Source of the DNA: Acidimicrobiales bacterium
GTDB lineage: Bacteria > Actinomycetota > Acidimicrobiia > Acidimicrobiales > CADCSY01
Reading direction: 5' to 3'
Length of the DNA stretch: 63,381 bases
Assembly: GCA_030446545.1 (NCBI GenBank)
Contig: JAUJNB010000003.1
Coordinates: 132,766 to 196,146 of the forward strand
Part shown: positions 41,895 through 50,764 of the stretch, piece after piece
Layout: each line of letters starts with the position of its first letter
How positions within the stretch are numbered: the first letter of the stretch is position 1
Notes under the pieces: generated by a model
Seen by the model: only the letters and a program-made list of their open reading frames with translations
The model's database searches: none
What the model was told of the DNA's origin: nothing
Made by a program: the position numbers and the translations under genes

Positions 41895-42689
41895 GTGACC
41901 GAGATCCCCGAGCACCTGCTCAAGCGGGCCCAGGAGGCCAAGGCCAAGGCCGCGGCCAAGGCCGGCCCCGACCCGGCCGCCGGCGCCGATGGTGGCGGTG
42001 ACTCGGGCAAGATCCCGGCCCACCTGTTGGCCCGTTCCCAGGCGGCCCGCTCGGCCGCCGCCGGCGGGGGGGGCGAGGCCGCCGGCAGCGAGGGTGCCGG
42101 AGGTGGCGTGGCCACCGCCGAGCGCCCCGGAGGCGCGGTGGCCACGATGCCTGCCGCCGGGGCACAGGCTCCGCCGCTGGCCACCGGGCCCGAGGGCCAC
42201 ACCCAGCGACTGCTCACCGTGGTCAAGGCCGGGTCCATCCAAGACGTCAAGGCCAGGCCCGTGGACAAGGTCCACACCTGGCCTCATCTTCTGGTGGTCG
42301 AGTTCGTGGCTGCGCTGGCCTGCACCGCCTTCCTGCTGGTGTTCTCCGCGTTCGTGAACGCCCCGCTGCTGAGCTTGGCCAACTTCAACCTGACCCCCAA
42401 CCCGTCCAAGGCGCCCTGGTACTTCCTCGGTCTCCAGGAGCTGCTGACGATGTTCCACCCCATGGTCGCGGGGGTGACGATCCCGGGCATGGGCATCTTC
42501 GCCCTGATCCTCGCTCCCTACTCCGACAAGAACCCGTCCCCCCGCCCCGAGGACCGCAAGTTCGCCATCATGCTCTTCACCACGTTCCTCATGTTCTGGG
42601 CCGTGCTGGTGATCATCGGGTCGTTCTTCCGGGGCCCGGGCTTCAACTTCACCTTCCCGTGGAACGACGGTGTGTTCTTTGACCTCTAA
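41895..42689 (+). CDS. Cytochrome b C-terminal (subunit IV-like) protein with PEHLL repeats
   Basis: 264 residues. The first ~85 residues are low-complexity Ala/Gly/Lys with two copies of a motif: TEIPEHLLKRAQEAKAK (2-18) and KIPAHLLARSQAARSAAAGG (39-58). HTWPHLLVVEFVAALACTAF, then NPSKAPWYFLGLQELLTMFH and two more helices, make the subunit IV/b C-terminal fold. The Qo signature PEWY is APWY here, so the Glu that takes up a quinol proton in mitochondria is absent. GTG start behind the strong AAGGAAGGAGAGG. Confidence 0.9.
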   Translation: MTEIPEHLLKRAQEAKAKAAAKAGPDPAAGADGGGDSGKIPAHLLARSQAARSAAAGGGGEAAGSEGAGGGVATAERPGGAVATMPAAGAQAPPLATGPEGHTQRLLTVVKAGSIQDVKARPVDKVHTWPHLLVVEFVAALACTAFLLVFSAFVNAPLLSLANFNLTPNPSKAPWYFLGLQELLTMFHPMVAGVTIPGMGIFALILAPYSDKNPSPRPEDRKFAIMLFTTFLMFWAVLVIIGSFFRGPGFNFTFPWNDGVFFDL

Positions 42690-42749
42690 GTCGTTGCTCT
42701 CTGCACCGGTGCGCTCGGGGAACCGGGCGATGATCGAGAGGAGTCGCTG

Positions 42750-43592
42750 ATGGAGGGGACGACGGTGCTCACCATCGCCATCCCGGTGCTGGTCGCCCTG
42801 GCCGCGCTGGTGCTGTTCACCACCGCCCGACGGCGTGACAGCGACCGGGCCCTCTCCGACGATGCCAGCCCCGACGAGGCAGCGAGCCCACGGTCCTCCC
42901 GGGGCCGTGAGGTCGAGCGCCAGGCCGTGCTGGCCCGCACGTCCTCGGGCACGGAGCTGGCCCGGGCCGACAGCCCGCCGCCGGCGCCCTATGTCCCACC
43001 CGACGAGGAGGCCATCGGCGTCACCCGGCGCCAGTTCCTCAACCGCAGCGCGGTGGGGATGATGGTGTTCTCCCTGTCGGGCTTCGGCGCCGCCTGCATC
43101 GCCTTTCTGTGGCCCCGCCTCGGCGGCGGGTTCGGCTCCACCATCAACGTGGGCACCCTCGACGACGTCCTGGCCAGCATCAGCGAGAACCGTGAGCCCT
43201 TCTACGTCCCCGAAGGGCGCTTCTACATCAACCCCTACCCGCCGGACGCCGTGGCCAAGTCGGCGAGCGTCTACGGACCGAGCGTGATGGCCGGCCTGGA
43301 GGCGGGGGTCATCGCCCTCTACCAGAAGTGCCCCCACCTCGGGTGCCGGGTGCCGTGGTGCCTCACCTCCCAGTGGTTCGAGTGCCCGTGCCACGGTTCG
43401 CAGTACAACCGGGTCGGCCAGAAGAAGAGCGGTCCGGCTCCCCGGGGCATGGACATGTTCCCGGTCACCATCACCGGTGGCCAGATCAGCGTCGACACCG
43501 GCGAAGTGATCGACGGCGTCCCCATCGGCACCAACACCACCGGCCAGGAAGCCGAGGGCCCGCACTGCGTGGGCGGGTCGAGCGAGCACTAG
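42750..43592 (+). CDS. Rieske iron-sulfur protein
   Basis: 280 residues. An N-terminal membrane helix (TIAIPVLVALAALVLFTTAR), a charged linker, a twin-arginine-like TRRQFLNRSAVGMMVFSLSG (about 91-110) that is the second anchor and probable Tat signal, then the Rieske domain. CPHLGCRVPW and WFECPCHGSQYNRVG provide C-x-H-x2-C and C-x2-H (two Cys, two His for [2Fe-2S] plus the disulfide Cys). Two N-terminal anchors plus a C-terminal cluster domain is the actinobacterial QcrA layout. It oxidises quinol together with the two cytochrome b subunits. Confidence 0.93.
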   Translation: MEGTTVLTIAIPVLVALAALVLFTTARRRDSDRALSDDASPDEAASPRSSRGREVERQAVLARTSSGTELARADSPPPAPYVPPDEEAIGVTRRQFLNRSAVGMMVFSLSGFGAACIAFLWPRLGGGFGSTINVGTLDDVLASISENREPFYVPEGRFYINPYPPDAVAKSASVYGPSVMAGLEAGVIALYQKCPHLGCRVPWCLTSQWFECPCHGSQYNRVGQKKSGPAPRGMDMFPVTITGGQISVDTGEVIDGVPIGTNTTGQEAEGPHCVGGSSEH

Positions 43593-43596
43593 GACA

Positions 43597-44772
43597 GTGA
43601 CCGTCTCGTCCGGGGTCCTGGCCGCCTCGCTGCAACAGTCCATAGGCATCGTCGTCGCCCTCGTCGTGGTGGTCGGCTGGGGCCTGTACCTGGCGGCCAA
43701 CGTGCGCCGGGCCAAGCCCGAGGTCGGCGCCGAGCTGGAGCTGGCGCCCAACCGCAAGCCCTACCTCGACGACGAGGACCTGGAAGGTCCACGCCTGGAA
43801 CGGGCGCTCACGTGGGGTCTGATCGCCCTGACCATCTGCGGGGTGGGGCTACCCCTGTACTGGCTGGCCGAGCCCGGCCGACAGGCCGGGGCGGTGGAGG
43901 ATTTCGACGAGCGCCTCAGTGGGACCTACTCCATCCACGGCCAGCCCATCGGCGGGGGTGCGCTGTTCTCGGCCACCGCCGACGGCGGGTTCAACTGTGC
44001 CGGCTGCCACGGCGGCATGGAGGCCCTGGGCGCCGAGGTGCCCCACACCCTCACCGACCCGGTGACCGGCGATCTCCGCCAGGTCCAGTGGAAGGCCCCC
44101 TCCCTCAACGACGTGACGCTGCGCATGACCGACGAGCAGATCAGGAAGGTCCTGATCTACGGCCGGCCCTTCTCGCCCATGCCCGCCTGGGGCCTCGAGG
44201 GCGGTGGCCCGCTCAACGAGCAGCAGATCGACAACCTCATCCGCTACCTCCACCAGATCGCCATCACCCCCGAGGAGGCTCGCCAACAGAACACCGAGGC
44301 GGCCGAGGAGGAGTTGGCCCGCCTCCAGGCCGAGGGGGGCGACCAGGAAGCCAGCATGGGTGCAGCCCTGTTCAACGTGAACTGCGCCCGCTGCCACACC
44401 CAGGGGTGGTCCTACGACGAGCCCGAGCTCCCGGGAGGCGGCTTCTTCGGGCCCAGCATCTACAACGCCACCGAGCAGTTCCCGGCCATCGAGGACCACC
44501 TGGAGTTCGTGACCGACGGCGCCGAGCTCGGTGACGAGTACGGCGTGGGTGGCTTCAGCGACGGCAACATGCCCTACTTCGGCCAGGTGCTCACCCCCGA
44601 GCAGATCCGGGCCATCGTCGACTACGAGCGGGGGCTGGCCGATCGGCCCGACGATGAGGCGGCCCCCAGGTCAGCCGCAACCCCCGACGGACGAGCCCCC
44701 ACCACCGAAGCTCCGGGCCCGCCACCTCTGGCCGAATCCCCACCGCCGCCGGAGCCTCCGGCCGGCTCGTGA
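43597..44772 (+). CDS. Membrane-bound dihaem cytochrome c
   Basis: 391 residues. Two N-terminal helices (IGIVVALVVVVGWGLYLAA, and WGLIALTICGVGLPLYWLA) surround a short loop and lead to two c-type haem domains: GGFNCAGCHGGMEALG with methionine in RPFSPMPAWGLEG, and FNVNCARCHTQGWSYDEP with methionine in DGNMPYFGQVLTPEQIRAIV. It corresponds to the dihaem cytochrome cc that carries electrons from the Rieske protein toward cytochrome oxidase in actinobacterial supercomplexes. The tail is Pro-rich. GTG 5 nt after the Rieske stop region. Confidence 0.9.
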   Translation: MTVSSGVLAASLQQSIGIVVALVVVVGWGLYLAANVRRAKPEVGAELELAPNRKPYLDDEDLEGPRLERALTWGLIALTICGVGLPLYWLAEPGRQAGAVEDFDERLSGTYSIHGQPIGGGALFSATADGGFNCAGCHGGMEALGAEVPHTLTDPVTGDLRQVQWKAPSLNDVTLRMTDEQIRKVLIYGRPFSPMPAWGLEGGGPLNEQQIDNLIRYLHQIAITPEEARQQNTEAAEEELARLQAEGGDQEASMGAALFNVNCARCHTQGWSYDEPELPGGGFFGPSIYNATEQFPAIEDHLEFVTDGAELGDEYGVGGFSDGNMPYFGQVLTPEQIRAIVDYERGLADRPDDEAAPRSAATPDGRAPTTEAPGPPPLAESPPPPEPPAGS

Positions 44773-45603
44773 CCCTCTCGAGCGTGGCCGACCACGCCGC
44801 CCTGGCCGATGTCGCCACCCTGGCCCTGAGCGTCACCTGGGACCCCACCATCCGCGGCATCCTGGTCGTGCTGGTCTCCTTCCTCGTGCTGATCGGGGGT
44901 CCTACCTGGTGCTGGCCACCGACGTCGGGTCCCGACTGGGGTTCCTGATCGCAGCCGCCGCCTTCTGGGGCTGGATGGCCATCATGGGGGCGGCGTGGTG
45001 GGTGTACGGCATCGGCTTGGAGGGCGCCCCGCCGGCCTGGGTCGTGGAGGAGGTGCTCACCGGTACCGAGGCGAGCGACACGTCGGCGGCCCGGCTGCCC
45101 GAGGCCCGGGACCTGTCGGACTGGCGGGTGCTGCCCGAGGGCGACGTGATCCGGGGTGAGGCCCAGACCGCAGCCGACGAAGCCCTGACCGGCGAGGAGA
45201 GCACCGTCGCCCGCTTCGAGTCGACCAGCGGCTACGTCACCGTCGACGCCTTCTCCGTGGGTGGCCGCGACGCCAGTAGCCCGCTGTCGCGCGTCCCCGG
45301 CCCCTCGCCGGCCCAGTACGCCGTCATCCAGGTGCAGCCCGCGGTCGAGGTGGTGGTGCTGGAGGAGGGCCAGACGTGCCCGGCGGGAGGGACCTGCATC
45401 AACTTCGGTGAGACCCCGCCCAAGGCCGAGCCGGTCGAGGGGGCACCGGTGACCTCGGTCATCATGGTGCGCGACCTGGGTTCGGCCCGCTTGCCCCCGC
45501 CATCGTGACCATCTCCTCCCTGGTCATCTTCGGCATCGTCTGCAACACCTTGCACCGGCGCGATCAGGTGGTGGCCGAGCACCGCGAGCAGGTGTCGGCC
45601 TGA
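44769..45603 (+). CDS. Uncharacterised membrane protein of the bc cluster (two frameshifts)
   Basis: About 277 residues after correcting one lost G in the run at 44895-44899 and one lost C in the run at 45494-45498. Start VTLSSVADHAALADVATLAL, first helix IRGILVVLVSFLVLIGGSYL, second helix GFLIAAAAFWGWMAIMGAAW, then an extracytoplasmic domain of about 180 residues rich in Glu/Ala/Ser (ARDLSDWRVLPEGDVIRGEA, YAVIQVQPAVEVVVLEEGQT) and a final helix TISSLVIFGIVCNTLHRRDQ. No family recognised. It overlaps the cytochrome c stop (GTGA), so it is the seventh gene of the bc operon. Confidence 0.7.
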
Positions 45604-45649
45604 ACCGTCCCGGGTGGCACCGCTGCCGCGCCGGCGTCGCGGATGTGGC

Positions 45650-45655
45650 TAACGT
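45650..45655 (+). promoter_or_regulatory. -10 element (TAACGT) before nuoA
   Basis: TAACGT ends 9 nt before GTG 45665, at the far end of the leaderless range. No Rex operator is visible in this 61-bp gap, so the nuo set may be read both from here and from the bc promoter. Confidence 0.4.
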
Positions 45656-45664
45656 GGCGCCGTC

Positions 45665-46185
45665 GTGGATCAGTACCTGCCGCTCGTCGTGATGTTCGTG
45701 CTGGCGGTCGGCTTCGTCGTCCTCAGCCTGTTCACCTCCAAGCTGCTGGCGCCCGGGCGACCGACGCAGGCCAAGCAGGCCCCTACGAGTGCGGCATCGT
45801 GCCCACCCGCGACCCGGCCCGCCGATTCCCGGTGCGGTTCTACCTGGTGGCCATGATCTTCATCGTCTTCGACATCGAGATCATCTTCCTGTTTCCCTGG
45901 GCGGTGGTGCACCGTGAGCTGGGCGCCTTTGGCCTGTGGGCCATCGTGGCCTTCATCGTCCCCTTCTTCCTGTCCTTCCTGTGGGAGATCGCCGAAGGCG
46001 GCCTCGACTGGGGCCCGCTGGCCCGCTCCCGCTCACTGGGCGTGCTTCTCGGGTCGGATCGGGCCAGCGCCCCCTCTGTCCGGGTGGTCGGGTTGGAGGG
46101 GCGTGCACCGGTGCGGCCCGAGGAGCGTGAGACGGTCACGGTCGGGGCACCCTCCGACAAGCCACCCGAGGAGATCCAGGACTGA
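45665..46185 (+). CDS. nuoA: NADH-quinone oxidoreductase subunit A (one frameshift)
   Basis: About 173 residues after restoring one C in the run at 45780-45783. First helix [20 protein letters not shown], then [15 protein letters not shown] (the shift falls just before PYECG), helices [20 protein letters not shown] and [25 protein letters not shown] and F-D-I-E are NuoA hallmarks near the quinone channel. The C-terminal tail of about 60 residues ([17 protein letters not shown]) is longer than usual. ATGA-type overlap with nuoB. Confidence 0.9.
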
Positions 46186-46771
46186 TGGGCGACCAGGGAC
46201 TCGCCGGGCTGCAGCACAACTTCCTCACCGGCAACCTCGAGACGGTGGTGCAGTGGGCCCGGCGTAACAGCATGTGGCCGGCCACCTTCGGCCTGGCCTG
46301 TTGCGCCATCGAGATGATGGCCACCGGTGCCTCCCACTTCGATCTCAGCCGCTTCGGGATGGAGGTCTTCCGGGCCTCCCCCGCCAGGCCGACCTCATGA
46401 TCGTGGCCGGTCGGGTCAGCCAGAAGATGGCTCCCGTGCTGCGCCAGGTCTACGACCAGATGATGGAGCCCAAGTGGGTCATCTCCATGGGGGTGTGCGC
46501 CTCCAGCGGCGGGATGTTCAACAACTACGCCATCGTCCAGGGGGTCGACCAGGTGGTACCGGTCGACGTCTACGTTTCCGGTTGCCCGCCCAACCCCCAG
46601 ACCCTGCTCCACTCCATCCTGACCCTGCACGAGCTGGTGCGCACCGGCGAGCTGGTGTCCCGGCGCCAGGGCAGTGGCGCCGGCGCCGGCGTCCGGGTCG
46701 ACGAGCAGACCGGGGGCGACCAGCGGGTCACGGTCGTACGCCCGCCTGTCCACGTCGGCACCCCCCGGTAG
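46185..46771 (+). CDS. nuoB: NADH-quinone oxidoreductase subunit B (one frameshift)
   Basis: About 195 residues after adding one C to the run at 46378-46382. [20 protein letters not shown] supplies the adjacent Cys pair of cluster N2, [20 protein letters not shown] spans the shift, [20 protein letters not shown] and [20 protein letters not shown] give the other two ligands. N2 hands electrons to menaquinone. A tail of about 40 residues is extra. ATG overlaps the nuoA stop. Confidence 0.92.
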
Positions 46772-46781
46772 CGAGACGGAC

Positions 46782-47266
<485 letters not shown>

Positions 47267-47267
<1 letters not shown>

Positions 47268-48592
47268 TGGCCACCACCGACATCTACCCGGGCGCGGCCA
47301 CCTCCGAGGGGGCCCAGGAGCTGGCGGCCCGGGGCGGGTCCACCGCAGCCGAGCTGCTGCGGGAATCGGGCTCGGTGCTGCGCCTCTCGGAGACGGCGGC
47401 GGCCGAGCTGTCCGAGCAGGCTGGGCCCGAGGACGAGACCATGATCATCAACATGGGACCCCAGCACCCCAGTACCCACGGCGTGTTGCGCCTCATGCTG
47501 GAGCTCGAGGGGGAGACGGTGCTGCGCACCAAGCCCATCGTGGGCTACCTCCACACCGGGATGGAGAAGACCGGCGAGGATCTGACCTACCTGCAGGGGC
47601 CCACCAACGTCACCCGCATGGACTACGCCGCCCCCTGTTCAACGAGCTCGTCTTCTCCCTGGCCACCGAGGCCCTGCTCGGCGTGGAGGTGCCCCCCGGG
47701 CCACCTGGATCCGCATGCTGATGTGCGAGCTGAACCGGATCTCGTCGCACTTCCTGTTCCTGGCCACCAACGGCATGGACCTGGGCGCCATCTCCATGAT
47801 CCTCTACGGGTGGCGTGAGCGCGACCTGGTGCTGCAGTTCTTCGAGAAGACCAGCGGGCTGCGGATGAACCACAACTACATCCGCCCCGGCGGGGTGGCC
47901 GCCGACCTGCCCGACGGCTGGCGCGACGACCTGGCCCACCTCCTCGACGCCTTTCCCTCCCGCCTGGAGGAGTACGACAACCTCATGACCGGCCAGCCCA
48001 TCTGGCAGGGCCGCACCCAGGGGGTGGGCGTCATCACCCCTGAGGAGGCGCTGGCGCTGGGGGCCACGGGGCCCATCCTGCGCTCCACGGGGACGCCCTG
48101 GGACCTGCGCAAGGACACGCCCTACCTGGCCTACGACCAGGTCGAGTTCGACGTGGTGGTGGGCAGCTACGGCGATGTGTTCGACCGCTACGCCATCCGC
48201 CTCAACGAGATCCGCGAGTCCATGCGCATCGTGGCCCAGATCCTCGACCTCATGCCCGCCGGCGACTACCGGGTCCAGGACAAGAAGGTGACGCCCCCGC
48301 CCCGGGCCCGCATCGACGAGTCGATGGAGGCCCTCATCCACCATTTCAAGATCTTCACCGAGGGCTTCCGGGTGCCGGAGGGCGAGGTCTACGTGGCCGT
48401 CGAGTCACCCCGGGGGAGCTGGGCTGCTACCTCGTCTCCGACGGCAGCGCCAAGCCCTACCGCATGCACATCCGGGGCCCGTCCTTCGTCAACCTGCAGA
48501 CCCTGCCCCACATGCTGCGGGGCGGCCTCATCGCCGACGCAGTCGCCATCATCTCCTCGGTGGACCCCATCATGGGCGAGGTGGACCGATGA
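47267..48592 (+). CDS. nuoD: NADH-quinone oxidoreductase subunit D (three frameshifts)
   Basis: About 442 residues across three lost bases (C runs at 47631-47635 and 47692-47697, G run at 48412-48416). [100 protein letters not shown] and the C-terminal [13 protein letters not shown] appear in order in successive frames. H-P-S-T-H-G lines the quinone site. The N-terminus of about 60 residues before the core is Ala/Glu-rich and longer than in E. coli. Confidence 0.92.
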
Positions 48593-49184
48593 GCCGCCTG
48601 AACGCCGCCAACGTGGATCTGGCCCGCACCATCGTCGAGCGCTACCCCGGTCGCGCTCGGCGCTGATCCCCCTGCTGCACGTGGCCCAGGAGCAGGACGG
48701 CTGGGTGAGCCCCGAGGCCATGAGCCACATCGCCGAGCTCCTCGACCTGACCTCGGCCGAGGTGCTGGGCACGGCCAGCTTCTACGGGATGTTCAAGCGC
48801 GAGCCGGTGGGCCGCTACGTGGTCAGCGTGTGCACCAACATCTCCTGCCTCCTGGTCGGGGGCGAGGAGCTGCTGGAGCACTGCGAGGAGCGCCTCGGGG
48901 TCAAGGCCGGCGCCACCACCGCCGACGGCGTCTTCACGCTGGAGGACGTGGAGTGCATCGCCGCCTGCACCGACGCCCCCTGCCTCCAGGTCAACTACCG
49001 CTACTTCCTCAACGTCACCCACGACGAGGTCGACGGCCTCCTCGACGACCTGGCCGCCGGCCGCCGGGACGACGACATCCCGCCCCACGGGACCCTCACC
49101 CGGGTGCGCCAACAGGTGCCCGCTGAACGCTGGTCGGGCCACGGGGCGGAGGGCCTGCCCGTGTCTCCCGGTGGACCACGCTGA
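48589..49184 (+). CDS. nuoE: NADH-quinone oxidoreductase subunit E (one frameshift)
   Basis: About 198 residues after restoring a C at 48645-48648 ([22 protein letters not shown]). [40 protein letters not shown], then [2Fe-2S] ligands [12 protein letters not shown] (C-x4-C) and [19 protein letters not shown] (C-x3-C equivalents). NuoE holds cluster N1a beside NuoF. The end [18 protein letters not shown] is usual in actinobacteria. ATG overlaps the nuoD stop. Confidence 0.92.
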
Positions 49185-50527
49185 TGAGCGTCACCAACGC
49201 CGCCGCCATCATCTCCACCCGCTTCGCCCAGGCCGACGGCCACACCCTCGACGGGTACCGGCGCACCGGCGGCTACGCCTCCCTGCGCCAGGCCCTGGCC
49301 ATGACCCCCGACCAGGTGATCGACGAGGTCAAGGCGGCCAGCCTCCAGGGCCGGGGCGGGGCCGGCTTCCCGGCCGGGATGAAGTGGTCCTTCCTCCCGA
49401 AGGAGGTCTTCCCCCGGTACTTCGTGGTCAACGGTGACGAGAGCGAGCCGGGCACCTGCAAGGACCGCCCCCTCATGGAGCACGACCCCCACCAACTCAT
49501 CGAGGGGCTGCTCATCTCCTGTTACGCCGTGCGCGCCGCCCAGGCCTTCATCTACGTGCGGGGCGAGATGGCCCTGGCCCAGGAGCGCCTGGCCGTCGCC
49601 CTCAACGAGGCCTACGCCGCCGGCTACATCGGGCTCGACATCCTGGGCTCGGGCTGGTCGCTCGACATCGTGCTGCACTGGGGTGCGGGCGCCTACATCG
49701 TGGGGGAGGAGACCGCCCTCATCGAGAGCCTGGAGGGCCAGCGAGGGATGCCCCGGCTCAAGCCTCCCTACTTCCCGGCGGCCAAGGGCCTCTACCTGCA
49801 GCCCACCGTGGTCAACAACGTGGAGACCCTCTCCAACATCCCCTGGATCATCGGCCACGGCGGTGCCGCCTTCGCCGCCCTGGGTACCGAGAAGGCGGCC
49901 GGTATGCGCCTGTTCGCCCTGTCGGGCCACGTCCGGCGACCCGGGGTCTACGAGGTGGAGATGGGCACCACCACCTTCCGCGACCTGGTGGAGGCACCCG
50001 TCTACGGCGGGGGCATTCGCCACGGCAACAAGCTCAAGGCCTTCATCCCCGGCGGCGCCTCGGCCCCCTGGTTCTATCCCGAACAACTCGACCTGGCCCT
50101 GGACGCCAGCGTGGTGGGCCCGGCCGGGTCGATGCTCGGGTCGGGTGCGGTGATCATCATGGACGAGACCACCTGCGCGGTGCGGGCGGCGTGGCGCCTG
50201 GTGCGCTTCTTCGCCCACGAGTCGTGCGGCAAGTGCACCCCGTGCCGGGAAGGCGGGGCCTGGCTGGAGAAGATCCTGCGCCGCATCCTCGACGGCCACG
50301 GCCGCCACGACGACCTCGACCTCCTCCTCGACGTGGGCGACAACATCAGCCCCGGTCCCTTCCCCCACCCGCCCTTCGGTGGCGAGGACGCCGTGCCCTT
50401 CCCCTTCAAGCAGACCACCATCTGCCCCCTGGGGCCCTCGGCCGTCTCGCCGGTGTACTCGTCCATCTGGCGCTTCCGTGACGAGTACCTCCTCCACATC
50501 AAGGAGGGGGGGTGCCGGCATGGCTGA
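49184..50527 (+). CDS. nuoF: NADH-quinone oxidoreductase subunit F
   Basis: 447 residues, intact. NADH- and FMN-binding subunit: GRGGAGFPAGMKWSFLPKEV (NADH/FMN loop), VVNGDESEPGTCKDRPLMEH, GAGAYIVGEETALIESLEGQ, GMPRLKPPYFPAAKGLYLQP, NVETLSNIPWIIGHGG, and the N3 cluster ESCGKCTPCREGG (C-x2-C-x2-C) with the fourth Cys in TTICPLGPSA. Electrons enter complex I here. Unlike its neighbours it is not coupled downstream: 237 bp of palindrome-rich sequence precede nuoG. Confidence 0.96.
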   Translation: MSVTNAAAIISTRFAQADGHTLDGYRRTGGYASLRQALAMTPDQVIDEVKAASLQGRGGAGFPAGMKWSFLPKEVFPRYFVVNGDESEPGTCKDRPLMEHDPHQLIEGLLISCYAVRAAQAFIYVRGEMALAQERLAVALNEAYAAGYIGLDILGSGWSLDIVLHWGAGAYIVGEETALIESLEGQRGMPRLKPPYFPAAKGLYLQPTVVNNVETLSNIPWIIGHGGAAFAALGTEKAAGMRLFALSGHVRRPGVYEVEMGTTTFRDLVEAPVYGGGIRHGNKLKAFIPGGASAPWFYPEQLDLALDASVVGPAGSMLGSGAVIIMDETTCAVRAAWRLVRFFAHESCGKCTPCREGGAWLEKILRRILDGHGRHDDLDLLLDVGDNISPGPFPHPPFGGEDAVPFPFKQTTICPLGPSAVSPVYSSIWRFRDEYLLHIKEGGCRHG

Positions 50528-50764
50528 CCCTTCGCCCTCACTCGCTCGCTTCGCTCGCTCCGTTCGGGCGAGTTGGTCGTGCTCCGGCCGACCGGCGCTC
50601 GATCCATCGATCGGCGATAATCCGCCGAGTCGGCCGGACCTGAGCGCTGAACACCTTTCTGGCGAGCTTCGCTCGCTGGGCCACCAGCCAAGGAGGCGCC
50701 TTCGGCGCGAGGATGGCCGGTGGCCAATGCTGCTGCCCAGCACCGCCGAGGAGACGGGACTTCT
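50528..50764. repeat. Palindrome-rich spacer splitting nuoF and nuoG
   Basis: No gene is visible. It holds ACTCGC/GCGAGT arms around a TCGCTCGCTTCGCTCGC tract (50550-50572), GCGAGC-TTC-GCTCGC (50662-50676) and GCGCC-TTC-GGCGC (50696-50708). Every other joint from nuoA to nuoK overlaps or is under 15 bp, so this looks inserted. It could also be an internal attenuator or mRNA-stability element. Confidence 0.5.
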
